Assembly (NCBI RefSeq): GCF_029867415.1 | Contig: NW_026705293.1 | Span: forward strand, 310,001-374,000 | Direction of reading: 5' to 3' | Source of the DNA: Vicia villosa | Taxonomy: Eukaryota > Streptophyta > Magnoliopsida > Fabales > Fabaceae | Length of the DNA: 64,000 nucleotides | In this document: piece by piece, positions 1 through 10,945 of the stretch | Position numbering within the stretch: position 1 is the stretch's first letter | Layout of the letters: every line of letters begins with the position of its first letter | Position numbers and translations under genes: made by a program | The notes under the pieces: generated by a model | What the model was told of the DNA's origin: nothing | Database searches by the model: none | The model's input: the letters and a program-made list of their open reading frames with translations, nothing else

Positions 1-1117
1 GTGGAATAGCAAAACTAAGAAGACCATGTCGGGCTGTGTTCCGTCACAAATACTTGGCTTGACCAGGACAACCATGATAATGGGATTGAATTCAAATTGA
101 CGTTGTTCTGATGGCCGCTCTGGCTGCGTGAGCCATATATTGCTTACAATACTATTCCTTATACATTGCTTGCTTGGACTGTGATTGAGTGGTGAATGTA
201 TTGTCTTTGGCTCTATTTTGTATTTATGGCTTTCAAGTTTATGAACTTTGGAATCAATGTGGTTGTATAGGCTATTATGGTGATTTGTGTTGCTGCAGGT
301 TTATAACCAGATTGGCAAGTGAGAACATTTTTCCAGTTGATTGCGGTGCATTTGAACTGGCTTTCGATGCCGTTTGCAGCAGGATGAAAGTGGTTTTGGA
401 GCGTGAAGATGAAACTTACATGGGAGGTGTTGCAGCAGGTATGGCTTACTAGCTTTGTGAATTCTGATTAGAATTTGGCGCAACTGGCGCAAGTGGTTTT
501 CGGTATAGAATGGCTCATGAATGTGTGTTTATGTATAGACATAGTAGTCATTTTCCTGAGTTGTATGTTGATGATGCTGGATGATCCCGGTGGTTGTAAA
601 ATTTGAAAGTTATAGCTCTGACTTCTTTCCTTGATTTCACATATTGACATCTTAATGTCCTTTATCTCAGATGCACTCTGATGACGAGAAATCCATGTTT
701 TGATTAGGCTTGCAACCTTGCTGACTAAGGATGGGCATCCAGGAGGGTTGGCTCTATACTTGAGCAGAAGATATTCTTCAATAAACTCTTCAATACGAAA
801 TGATGCTTCTCTTAGATGCTTCACCCAAGTTCTTAGTCCATCGTTGGTTTCTGCTTGATCGGCGGCCCTTATGTCTGCATATGGTTCATGAATGACTTTA
901 TGGAGATCGAACTGAAAAACTGGTAATATATAGTCATAAATTTTCTACCTGGTGTCATTAGAGAATGGTTTTTGTTATGATTGATATACATCACCTTCAG
1001 TTATATCTTTTGTTTGCGTTGATGCAGCCATTTAAAGATATAATAGAAGGAATGAGAATGTATCTAAAGAAATCAAGATACAAACTTTGTATTATATTTC
1101 TGATATAGCAGAACAAA
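1..1117 (+). other. Unassigned gene debris
   Basis: No complete gene. An exon-like piece at about 299-440 is preceded by TTGCTGCAG and followed by CAG/GTATGG, and would encode a short peptide with VDCGAFELAFDAVC, which I do not recognise. A 118-codon minus-strand frame (468-824) is open in both copies but has no motif I can name. The stretch is probably a remnant of a host gene or captured gene fragment carried with the RPA-like exon that follows. Confidence 0.4.
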
Positions 1118-1201
1118 ATGGCGAGGCTGTTTGAGAATATTAAGAACATTGTTGATAGGACAGAGCTTTGGAAAATCGCTGTGAAGATCCATCACAAATG
1201 G
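1118..1201 (+). pseudogene. RPA70-like N-terminal exon fragment
   Basis: An ATG opens 28 codons reading MARLFENIKNIVDRTELWKI and then AVKIHHKW, which resembles the first strand region of the replication protein A large-subunit-like proteins common in plant Helitrons. Similarity stops after KW; the expected continuation of the OB fold (the EHxEMVL segment) is absent, and the following sequence is AT-rich. I read this as a captured or eroded fragment. Copy B has the same fragment at 42713-42796. Family assignment comes from memory of the motif, not from a search. Confidence 0.55.
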
Positions 1202-1701
1202 AACTTATTTCTAATTTATTTAACATCAATATTTTTTAGTGGATCTACTATGCTTGAAAGTGACAGCAAAATTAACTAGTGCAATTCTATACTATTTTCT
1301 TCTCTCCAAATTTCTTACAATTAAAGGCAAACATGCATTTAATCATTGTGCCCTTATGTTGCAGCTGTATGTAAGGCTGTTGTGTTTGATGGATCCACAA
1401 TCATCGCCAGTTTGGAATGAGCCTATCCTTGGACATACATTCCAACTACACGCTTCCTTTGTATTTTCACACTTGATATTGATACCTTATTTTATGTTTC
1501 GATCTGTTACGATAACCTACATATGTGATGTTGGTATCTCTTAATCATTTGGTCATCTCTTTGTTGTTTTTTTATTCGAAATCGTTATTTTGTTGTGTTT
1601 AACATCCATGTCCATTTCTTTTAATGGAATTGATATCTTATGCAAAGTGATTTTTGAGTAGCATAACAACCATTGATTTAGAGTTTTGACATGTTTTTCA
1701 G

Positions 1702-2035
1702 GATGGTCCACATCGGCACAAGCCAAAAAAGAAGAATGCACTCGAGGCTTCTGAAAGTTTGAGAAGTAAAAAGGTATGTTGTTAGGTTTGTTGTGTTGAG
1801 CACGCGTGAACAACAACAATTTGTATTTTTCTCGCTATTCTTATGTTGGATTATTGTTGTCATGTTGCAGATATCTGCTAGATGGGATCCAGCCGAAGCA
1901 TGTCGGCCTATAATAGACGAAGATCCACTTAAAACATTTATCAGTAGTTCAATGCCCTTTGGTTGGCACCTGGACTATAAAAATTTAGTGTCTGAAAACA
2001 TATATAATAAGGATCCATGTTTTGTTTTGTTTTAA
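1702..2035 (+). pseudogene. Two-exon scrap with possible JmjN-like motif
   Basis: Exon 1702-1773 lies between TTTTTCAG and GTATGT; a second exon opens after TGTTGCAG at 1871. They join in frame as a basic stretch (HRHKPKKKN) followed by ISARWDPAEACRPIIDE. The RWDP-x-EACRP-x-I-x-E pattern resembles the start of the JmjN domain of plant JMJ histone demethylases, but the expected APVFYP continuation is replaced by unrelated residues and a stop at 2033-2035. No JmjC catalytic domain follows. If the reading is right this is a truncated exon capture; it could be chance resemblance. Copy B has it unchanged. Confidence 0.35.
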
Positions 2036-2384
2036 GCCCTTAATTTGTGCATCATGTTAGTGTAACTAACTGGGCATAGATTTTGAATTCGGTATAACTG
2101 ATAGGGCTAGGACAAAATGATCCATTTCCTGCCTCACTCAAAGGATGCGGCAATGTGCTCCTTCAAGGAGGCAGATTTAGTAGAAAAGAACTTAGCCTCT
2201 GTCACGAGGGTGTTGAGTCTTTGTTTGGGCAGTAGGAATTATAGGATTAGACAAAATACAAACTTGTAATTTATGTTCTTATTGAATTACTATTGAAATG
2301 AAAACACATTGTTGAGGTATGATAATCTATTGATTATATTATTTAAGAGAGTCGATTGTAGCACAATTCTCATTTAACCCTTAA

Positions 2385-2774
2385 GGCTATGTTTGGGAGT
2401 TTGGAGGGGAAGGGAGGGGAAGGCTTTGAAAAATAGGAAGAATTAGGTGAAAAGGATAAAAAGATTTTGGGTAGGAGCGTTTTGGAGGGTTTGAGTTTAT
2501 TCATAACACCAAAAACCCCATAAAATGGGGGAACTCAAAAATTGAATTTGAGGAGGGTTTTGGAGGGTTTTGAAGGGCTTACATAAATTTACCAAATATC
2601 TTTTAGGTTGTTATAGTATTCTGAAAATTAAAAATTTAGTAATGATAATGACTCTTTTATCATTCTAAACAAAATCATTTTTTCCAAAAATGTCAAATAT
2701 TCTCTTATATTTTTTAAAATTTTCATTTTTGGAAGTCTTCCCCTCCCCTCCTCTCCAAACTCCCAAACATAGCC
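2385..2774. mobile_element. MITE, 390 bp, TSD TAA
   Basis: The ends are long inverted repeats beginning GGCTATGTTTGGGAGTTTGG and rich in GGGGAAGG; the right end is the reverse complement. TAA flanks both sides (2382-2384 and 2775-2777), which fits a PIF/Harbinger (Tourist-like) 3-bp target duplication. There is no coding capacity. Copy B has an equally long element at 43980-44369, so insertion preceded the duplication. Confidence 0.8.
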
Positions 2775-2777
2775 TAA

Positions 2778-3322
2778 AGGAAGCTGATCAAGGAATAATT
2801 GTCACTTTTCTGCTAAAATATTTTGGAGGCTTTGAGACTGTTAGTTGTTGGAGACAAAGTTCATCTTATAATATTTTTATCTTTTGTTAAATTAGTTGTG
2901 ATTGGAAGGAGATTCTCACCTGGTCACTTTAAGTTCTTTCCCAACATATGATGCTTCATTAAGCTAAATGATGCTGGCTGCAACCTGGCTGCAACCTTTA
3001 GTAAAACTGACGGGTTGTTACAAAAAATATCAATAGATTACATCTTTTTGACACTGCATTCATGAGTAGTTTCAAAGAAAATATTGAACAATAATTTTGC
3101 ACATTTATTTTAGGTTGACGTGTACCTTTTAAATTCAAATTTAATATAACAGAAAGTGAGTGTTAATTTGTATTCATGAATTTTGTTCACTTAGAGTTGT
3201 CTAATTCAAATTAATCTAAAAGATATTCAATTGGTTTTTAAATTGAAAGTAAATGGGAATAAGTTTATTGCATTGGACAATTGACATTGTGTTGTCTGTT
3301 CTTTATGCAGGTCACATTTTGT
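2778..3322. other. No gene seen
   Basis: AT-rich sequence with stops in all frames and no recognisable motif; identical in outline in copy B. Confidence 0.6.
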
Positions 3323-3952
3323 TCTACTACCGATAAAATATTAATAATTTAAGTCAAATAATTGATCTTTCAAATTTTTATTGCATACTAATAAAACATA
3401 TAAACTTTATTTTCTTAATTACTTTTTATTTTCTATATTCAATTATTTTAATATTATTATTTTTATAACTTTTTCAATTTTAACCCAAATTTAATCTTTT
3501 ACTAATATCTTTTACCGATATTTTTTTTGAATATTAACGGAAACAAATTTGAAATATTAACGGGAACACGAAGTTATTGATCAAAATAATTATTATTAAC
3601 GGGAACACATACGTACTGATTAAAATAATGAATATTAACGAAAACATGAAGTTATGATCAAAATATTAAATATTAGCGGGAACAAATTTGGAATTAACGG
3701 GAACATGAAGTTACTGATCAAAATATTGAATATTAAGGGGAAAATAATGTTTATTAATCAATATATCATAAACTTTGGCCCAACCTATTGAAAAGAAATT
3801 TCTATATTTTACACATTTGTTTTTAGGACATTTACTTCTACAATAATATCTATATTGAACAAAATAACATTTTCCCTATCATCTTTTATTTCCCTCAATC
3901 ACAATGCGCGAAAACGACGGGTACCCGTGCGAACGCACGGGTAAGACACTAG
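3323..3952 (+). mobile_element. Putative small non-autonomous Helitron
   Basis: The right end has the Helitron 3' signature: an ACCCGTGCG / CGCACGGGT palindrome (3923-3942), a short spacer and CTAG (3949-3952) followed by T. The left end is a guess: TCTACTACC at about 3323 resembles the TC-plus-TA-rich start of plant Helitrons, but the base before it is T rather than the usual A. The body is non-coding and contains a minisatellite. The 3' end is well supported; the 5' end is not. Copy B has the same 3' end at 45518-45547. Confidence 0.5.
3525..3735. repeat. Degenerate minisatellite (AATATTAACGGGAACA units)
   Basis: Around six imperfect copies of a unit containing ATATTAACGGGAACA and AAGTTATTGATCAAAAT follow each other inside the putative Helitron. 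Copy B carries the same array at about 45120-45330 with single-base differences. Confidence 0.7.
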
Positions 3953-5849
3953 TTCTTCATTCATAAAAGTGCAACCAATTTTCTTTCAGTTCTCACAATA
4001 TTTCTCCATCAATTTGTTTACATCTTCAATCTGTTTATTTAACAAATAACCGCAAAAAAACTATGTATAATCTAAATAAAATTTGTCATAGGATGGGATA
4101 TAGATTATGTTTATAAAATTTTATATTAATACAACAATTTAATATATACACGAAATACACCAAAATTGAATTGTTTGATAAAATTTTATAAGCAGTTAAT
4201 TTTATATATTTCATTGACATGTTATATTATAGTTTTCAATAATGGATTCTACTATAATAGGAATGCATAAAATTTAATAGATGCTCAATCATTCAATAAT
4301 AAAATTCATATAAATATGTAAAATAATACATAGAAAATTTAATTTTACATACTAATCATTTAAATAGAGAAATAATTTAACATATTATAAATATTTTAAG
4401 ACTTTAATAGAGATGTCATACCAATAAACTGAAGGATACACAATGATTATAGATTGAGAGTGAGAATAATGTGAAGTATTGTTTGTTGCAACAAACTGGA
4501 TTTTATTGTCTGGTAGAATGAAGTTGATAAGGGATAAATGATGCTATTTGTGTTGTTGAGTGCGAACTAGTATTCTGCATATCATCGGTTCTATTTGTCA
4601 GCATTTTATTAGTGAACTCTTGAATCACTTATATGCATTGGCTTTTAGCACGAGGAGTGTTCAAATTCATTTGTTAGTTATTGTAGTTTTTTCCCGTTAG
4701 AATTAAAAGTTAACAGTTCAACTGCTACAAAGTTGTTCAATTTTCGGTGAATAACTTCATTATGGATGGAACATCTATTATTGATATCTATAACTCCAAA
4801 CAAAATTAGTGATGTAGCCTTTTAAGGAAACTTTTCATTCACAGAGTCATCAGTTTTTTCAACCATGAGGGCGAGGCCACAAGTCTACTAATGTTTTCTT
4901 TTTTGTGTGTTCTTCAAATTTCATTAAAAAAACACATTTTATTATATGATTTGTCCACTCTTTCATAACAATGTCCAAGCTTATTTGATGAATGAAAGTT
5001 GTTGATTGCATTTGCAAGCTTAATAAAAAATTAAATAAAAAAATAAAGTGGCTAACCAATAAAACTCTAAAAATTTATTTCATCTCATTATGCACATTAC
5101 ATAGGATTCCATACTAGAAAAAAAAACAACAAACCAACCTCTCCCGAGGCTGTCAGGCTAGTGCTAAATAGATAGGTAATAGATATTGATAACAAGGATA
5201 CCTTAGTGACACATATCCGCATTTCGCAGACAAAAACTCCCTCCCATGCAAAACCAATCTGAATTATGCCATTATAACTCGTCCTACACGCTTTGTTCTT
5301 TTTCACCTTTTTTTCATTCTAGCGCAATCACATTAAGCCCGTTATCCATACACATTCATAGTAAGGAAACCGGTTAGCGACTATGATCCTTTTCATTAGC
5401 ACAGGGTTCTGGTTATAAAAGTGGCACACCCCTTTTTATAACCCATCGCAATTGTGGGGGATCGGACCGTAATCCGCCCTACCGAGTCCAATACCAGAGA
5501 CCAATGGACCAACTAACAATGGGCGTTACTTTTTTTTTTTAGAATCAACAACCGTTGGGCTAAATGACCGGGTGAGGGTCACCTAACTTAGAAGGTGTAT
5601 TCCCTTTTTTTTTCAATTTAATCGAACATTCATTCGTTATTTTTCAGGATCATTCACTTATATTCATCGGCCTCCAAACGTAGACGTGCTTAAGATGGTG
5701 CCGACTGCTAGTATAAACTACTTAAGAGGCTACTTCAAAACTTAGAACTCGAGGTCTCGGCATAATGGTTATTCAAATCGGACACACATACTTAGGGAAT
5801 TTAGGGTGTTAGGACGGGACCGATATTATCAAAACTTTCCTAAGTCTAC
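3953..5849. other. No gene seen
   Basis: AT-rich sequence followed from about 5100 by a more GC-balanced stretch with short open frames on the minus strand, none with a recognisable motif. The 5400-5830 part lies immediately downstream of the minus-strand 84-residue-repeat gene and may be its 3' untranslated region. At 4171-4180 the two copies differ by a templated replacement (see findings). Confidence 0.5.
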
Positions 5850-6932
5850 TTAACATAGCTTAGACGACAATGGTGAGATGGGCAAGTCTTCTTCTTCTTC
5901 TTGGATGGTTGGCATGATAGATAATCTAGACGTCTTGGTTTGAAAGTTTTGACGGCGAATATAAGATTGTGTTGTCGATACCCTTTTGGACTCTATAGCC
6001 CTCTTATTTGCAAGCTTAGCCTCCAACACTCTTTTGTTCTTCATTAAATTCTTCATTGCCGTATTCAAAAGTATAATTTCGTTACTTGTGTATCTTATAT
6101 TTTCACTCTTGTGTATCTTAGATGGCATTGGTGAGACGGATGAGTCTTCTTCTTGGATGGTTGGCATGATGGATAATCTAGATGGCTTGGTTTGAAAGAT
6201 TTGACGACGAATATAAGATTGTGTTTTCGCTACCCGTTTGGACTCTATAGCCCTCTTATTTGCAAGCTTAGCCTCCAACACTCTTTTGTTCTTCATTAAA
6301 TTCTTCATTGCCGTATTCAAGAGTATAATATCGTTACTTGTGAATCTTATATTTTCACCCTTGTGTATCTTAAATGGCATTGGTGAGACGGACGAGTCTT
6401 CTTCTTGGATGGTAGACGTGATGGATAATCTAGACGGCATAGTTTGAAAATTTTGACGACAAAGATAGCATTGAGTTGTCGATACCCGTTTGGACTCTAT
6501 AGCCCTCTTATTTGCAAGCTTAGCCTCCAACACTTTTTTGTTCTCCATAAAATTCTTCATTGCTGTATTCAAGAGTATAATGTCGTTATTTGTGTATCTT
6601 ATATTTTCATCCTTGTGTATCTCAGATGACATTGGTGAGACGGACGAGTCTTCTTCTATTATGGTAGACATGATGGATAATCTAGACGGCATGGTTTGAA
6701 AGTTTTGACGACGAAGATAACATTGAGTTTTCGATACACGTTTGGACTTTATAAACATTTTATTTGCAAGCTTAGCCTCCAACCCTCCTTTGTTCTTCAT
6801 TGAGTTCTTCATTGCCGTTTTTAAGAGTATCATGTTGTTACTTGTGTATCTTATATTTTCACCCATGCTATTGTAATCATGGTTTTTCTTTGGTTTTGAT
6901 ATTGGTGACAATGTTGCTTCGGATGTATCCAT
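5850..6932 (-). CDS. Intact 360-aa protein of 84-residue tandem repeats, function unknown
   Basis: A single uninterrupted frame starts at ATG 6932 and stops at 5850. After a 25-residue leader it is made of four copies of an 84-residue (252-bp) unit. Each unit has a core ENIRYTSN, IILLNTAMKN, an alternating basic helix (LEAKLANKRAIESKRVS), a basic Y-RRQ-FQT segment, a PSRLSI motif and an acidic-serine EEDSSVSPM tail; the last ends in a run of glutamates. It is highly basic overall with no signal peptide, membrane segment or zinc ligands. The unit looks helical and would suit a nuclear or cytoskeletal scaffold, but I do not recognise a family. A TATA box sits about 50 bp upstream. Copy B encodes the same protein with only two or so substitutions, so the frame has survived since duplication. 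Confidence 0.75.
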   Translation of the reverse strand: MDTSEATLSPISKPKKNHDYNSMGENIRYTSNNMILLKTAMKNSMKNKGGLEAKLANKMFIKSKRVSKTQCYLRRQNFQTMPSRLSIMSTIIEEDSSVSPMSSEIHKDENIRYTNNDIILLNTAMKNFMENKKVLEAKLANKRAIESKRVSTTQCYLCRQNFQTMPSRLSITSTIQEEDSSVSPMPFKIHKGENIRFTSNDIILLNTAMKNLMKNKRVLEAKLANKRAIESKRVAKTQSYIRRQIFQTKPSRLSIMPTIQEEDSSVSPMPSKIHKSENIRYTSNEIILLNTAMKNLMKNKRVLEAKLANKRAIESKRVSTTQSYIRRQNFQTKTSRLSIMPTIQEEEEDLPISPLSSKLC

Positions 6933-6981
6933 GTTACTGTATACAAGTATTAACCAGGTGAAATATGGCTTTTTCTTGTAG

Positions 6982-6989
6982 TTTTTATA
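6982..6989 (-). promoter_or_regulatory. TATA box for the 84-residue-repeat gene
   Basis: On the minus strand TATAAAAA lies about 50 nt upstream of the ATG at 6932. It gives a plausible short leader and supports transcription of this frame. It is conserved in copy B at 48581-48588. Confidence 0.5.
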
Positions 6990-7233
6990 GAAAATGAGGC
7001 TTGAGAATGAATTATAAAGGTGTGGTTCAACATTAAATAGGAAGAATGTTAGATAAAATCTGATATTTTTTAAAGGAAAAGTTTGTTAAGATTTTTAAAT
7101 TAAGACTGTAATTGAAATTTTTTTTCCATGTTATACGTATAGTTTGTTACACTAGTTTTAAAAATTAGTCCTTTAGTATTTAGTCTTTTAGTACGCTCCT
7201 TATAAAAACTTGTTATTGAATGTAATATTTAAT

Positions 7234-7345
7234 GTAGAGAGAATAGGAGTAGATTGTTACACTTTTATGTTTTTGACGGGGAGTAGTTTGTTACACTTTT
7301 AAGTTTAAGATTATAGTAATTTGTTTCTTTATGAGAACACAGGAC
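7234..7345. repeat. About 105-bp dispersed direct repeat, unit 1
   Basis: This matches 24047-24154 in the same orientation, including TTTTTGACGGGGAGTAGTTT and a shared TTTCTTTATGAGAACACA end, with several substitutions. The second unit follows directly after a Helitron-like CTAG end and runs into the helicase remnant. Both units are also present in copy B (about 48833-48944 and 52683-52790). Confidence 0.8.
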
Positions 7346-7594
7346 TTAATATCATCCCTAGTTTGTTTCAGTTTTTTTTTTAAAATAATTATATAAGATT
7401 TGTTTTTTTCTAAATTTTTAAAGATGAAAATGATTTGTATGGTGTTGTATATTTTTTATTATAAAAATATAAATATTCCTTAAAATAAACTAATTTAAAA
7501 TATTATATTTAAAATAATATTTTAAATATTTCAATCTTTGATATAATCATCTTGGTTATTACAAATTTAAATTCACTTAATTTTGAAAGCTTTT

Positions 7595-7596
<2 letters not shown>

Positions 7597-7665
<69 letters not shown>
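7597..7665. repeat. (TA)n microsatellite
   Basis: Uninterrupted TA repeat of roughly 34 units. In copy B the equivalent tract (about 49198-49287) is longer, one of the main length differences between the copies. Confidence 0.95.
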
Positions 7666-7675
<10 letters not shown>

Positions 7676-8843
7676 TTCGGCGCAAATGCACGTGTTTGTA
7701 TTTAAACTTTACCTTTATGTACTACATAAATCTTTCTGAATATCAGCCTATAAACATGCGACTACAACTCCATAAACTCTGATACATACTATTTCTTTTA
7801 TTCAGTACGTTTTATGGTTGCCAGTGGCTGTTCTTGGGCCTGGCCAGGGTGGGCACATGCCCAGACTCGGGCCATTTATTTTTTGTCGGTAACATGAATA
7901 AACAATTTTATATATATATTTTTTTGAATAAGAAAATCGTCTTTTAACATTGTCCCAGCGGCGGTACGTCATTTTGCTAACTCATTGTTGTGAGTTCGAT
8001 ATGATGTATAATAACTTTTTAGTTTTCTTCAAAACTACCAAAAGTAAAAAATTAGATATTAATGCAAATATGAGTCAAACCCTGCTCCATATAAATGTGA
8101 GAACGTTCTGCCACTCGGACATTGATGTTTTATCCTCATTATTTGGTTATTATTTATTCTTAACTAAAATAACATTTCTTAAAACACTCAATTTTAAACA
8201 CCATTATATTTAAAAAAATATAGAATATTGACACTTAACATTAATTATTAAATTCAATAAATTATGGTAACTTTACGTACACAAATAATTATATAATTAT
8301 AATATTACTAATTTTTCAAGGGAATTATTTATAAAATAAATAACTAAAATATAACAATAACAATAAATAGTTAAAATTTATTTATATCTATAAGATATAT
8401 TGTTGATTAAAAAAAACTAAATTAGTAAAATTTTATTACGAAAATATTTTTATTGTATACAAAATATCATGATGTTATAATTAGTCTCGAGTCTCAAAAA
8501 AGTAAGGATCCATCCTGGTTAAAATACAGTGAGATCAATGATGCATTTTATTGTTTCTCTTTAAGATATCTGAGAGGACCGATCACTTTGGTTTTGAAGT
8601 TTTCACTAAAAGCAGATATAAAGATTAAAAACATGTATCTCAAGGCTTGATAGATCACGTTGGTTGTTTGTACAATGATTATAATAATCAAATAACGACA
8701 TATTACATTATCCTTGGCATACCACTTTAGTAAATGAAGTGATATTATCCTTGATTGCTTGATGGTATGTTACACTGAGCAGGACATATTTAATCACTTG
8801 ATAATATTGATATTATTCGAACTCACCGCAAAAAAGTCTTGAA
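7676..8843. other. No gene seen
   Basis: AT-rich sequence. Short frames here are not supported by motifs or splice context. Confidence 0.6.
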
Positions 8844-9141
8844 GGCTATGTTTGGATACAATAAAAAGAACGGAACGAGATAAAATAGAGCGGAACGGAG
8901 CGGAATGGAATAAATAAGTCTTTCCATTGTTTGGGAACTTCACGATCGAATAGAGTAATTTTTTCATTCCGCCCAAATCGGAGGGTACAAAAAATGGTGG
9001 AAAGTGATGGAATAGAATGAGATCCATTTCATCCAATACCACTCAATTCCATCCGTTTTAATCAATCCAAACGATGGAATATAAACTTATTTCATTCCAT
9101 TCCGCTCCATTCCATCATATTCCATCAATCCAAACATACCC
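8844..9141. mobile_element. MITE with GGAATGGAAT-rich body
   Basis: The terminal inverted repeats are GGCTATGTTTGGAT on the left and the complement of GGGTATGTTTGGAT on the right. GAA flanks both sides (8841-8843, 9142-9144). The body is full of CATTCCATTCCGCTCC-type motifs and has no coding capacity. In copy B (50460-50747) it is 10 bp shorter, by loss of one GCTCCATTCC unit between short repeats. Confidence 0.75.
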
Positions 9142-9144
9142 GAA

Positions 9145-10405
9145 AAGACATTTGCCTCATAATTTTATTTAACACGCTATTGTAAGGTTGTGTTTCATCT
9201 CTTTTGTTTTAAACTATACTTTTATTGACAAAATAACGAGTTTATTTTATTTTGATTAATGACTATTTATATATTACATACAATGAATCTGCGGTCTTTA
9301 AATTTTTGTCCAGGCTTTATGATATTTATGGCTTCACCATTGATGGTTGTTGTTCTTTGATTTGATGTCAAAAATTCGCTTTGTTTAATTTTCATATCAC
9401 AAATTCGCTATGTTTTGTTATTCTGTTTTTTTATTTTTGTTCTGATTTCGACTCTAATGGATTTCGTTTTGACATGTAGTTATGTTCAAACGATATGTTA
9501 TGTTCTTCATCTTCATTTTGTTTATTTTTTTCTTCATTTTGATACTAAAAACCTCTACTTTCAGTTATGGATTCTTCCTCGGTGTTGGTTCCCGGCGGCC
9601 GACGATTATTATTCTAAAATAGCATCGGATTCAATTTTTTCCTCTTCAAAGTTCATCATCAATGGTTTAAAGTTTGTTCTTTTTAGGTTGTAGATCTATA
9701 CATATGTGTCTTCTCCCATCTTTTTAACATCTTTGTCATTTTGTTTTTGTTTTTTAGGTTGTAGATCTATGTATAAGAAGTGTTTAGAGAGGAAGAATAC
9801 AATGAGATGCCAGTTTATATTTTTTTAAGAAAAATGTTTTATTATTTATTTTAATTTCATGTCTTTTATTATTATTATTATAATTATTATAATTATTATT
9901 GATATTATTGCTATGGTTATAGTAAAACCTTTCAAAATCAATTTACCTGATTCAACATTAAATAGTGCAAATATCACATTGAATAGTTCAAACATCATAA
10001 GATGAATATTGTAAATCTTTATTGGGAAATCTATACCTATTTTAAACTAGTATTTTTCTCTTCCATCAAAATTATAAATACTTGTGATTGTCCTTTTTTA
10101 GCTTGATTTTTTTTTTTAATTATAATGGGTCTTATTTTTTAAAAGAAACTTAAATCAATAATAATAAATAAATTTATAATTTCATACAATTTAAATAATC
10201 ATCTTGATTATTTAAAATGTTAAATAGTCAACTTAACTGTTTATAAAAAAAATAGTCTATTTAATTATTAATTTAATTTATATTTTTGTATAATTTAATT
10301 ATGCAAAAATTATAATATTAATATTTTTAATTAAGACGTTTATTTTTTATTTATTTTCTAATTATTCATAATTATAAATAACAAAAATAATGACAGAACA
10401 AAAAT
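9145..10405. other. No gene seen; CACTA target region
   Basis: AT-rich sequence with TTA-type simple repeats near 9866-9900. A 92-codon frame at 9415-9693 is open in both copies but shows no motif. The stretch ends at the CACTA insertion site. Confidence 0.6.
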
Positions 10406-10408
10406 AAT

Positions 10409-10421
10409 CACTACAAGAAAA
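10409..10421 (+). repeat. CACTA left terminal inverted repeat
   Basis: The 13 bases CACTACAAGAAAA match the reverse complement of 23362-23374 exactly. Similarity continues imperfectly inward through CAATTTAGC. Confidence 0.97.
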
Positions 10422-10429
10422 TCACAATT

Positions 10430-10945
10430 TAGCAGCAATTATTTAGCGTCGGCCACGACTCCGACGCTACTTGCGTTGCACTAACGTTGTACATAGCCGT
10501 CGCTACTAAGAAAAACAACTTGTTTATATTTTATTCCATCAGCTCAATGGTAGCGTCGGTCTTGGCCGACACTACTTTGGTGGGAAAAAAATTTCATTTC
10601 CCCCCACAATTTTCATTTGCCTCCCTTTTATTTATTATTGTATATAATTATTTCATTTTTTAGTTAGCGACGGTCCGGGCCGACGCTACAGCGTGCGAAA
10701 TAATTTCAGTTCCCTCCACCAGTTTCGTTTGCCTCCCTCTAATTTATTATTTTAAAAATAATTATTTAATTTCTAGTTAGCGGCGGTCCCGGCCGACGCT
10801 AATTGGTGCGAAATAATTTTCAGTTCCCCCCACCAGCCAGTTTCGTTTGCCTCCCTTTTATTTATTATTTTAAATAATTATTTAATTTTCTAGTTAGCGG
10901 CGGTCCAGGCCGACGCTAATATTGGTGCGAAATAATTTCAGTTCC
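10430..10945. repeat. CACTA left subterminal repeats
   Basis: There are repeated TAGCGTCGG / CCGACGCTA palindromic motifs. From about 10660 there are three or so ~110-bp units containing TTAGCGGCGGTCCCGGCCGA, GTGCGAAATAATTTCAGTTC and GTTTCGTTTGCCTCCC. In En/Spm elements such repeats are the TNPA binding sites; that role here is inferred from family knowledge. Confidence 0.85.

Noticed and set aside
3501..3760. Regularly spaced AACGGGAACA repeats considered as a CRISPR-like array
   Set aside because: Units are degenerate and contiguous without unique spacers, in a plant nuclear context; this is a minisatellite.
5986..6699. Three plus-strand 69-codon frames starting MDSIALLFASLASNTLLFF
   Set aside because: They are antisense shadows of the 84-residue repeats on the minus strand; their hydrophobic look and 252-bp spacing follow from the repeat.
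7509..7782. Frames rich in IYIYIY on both strands
   Set aside because: Translation of the (TA)n microsatellite.
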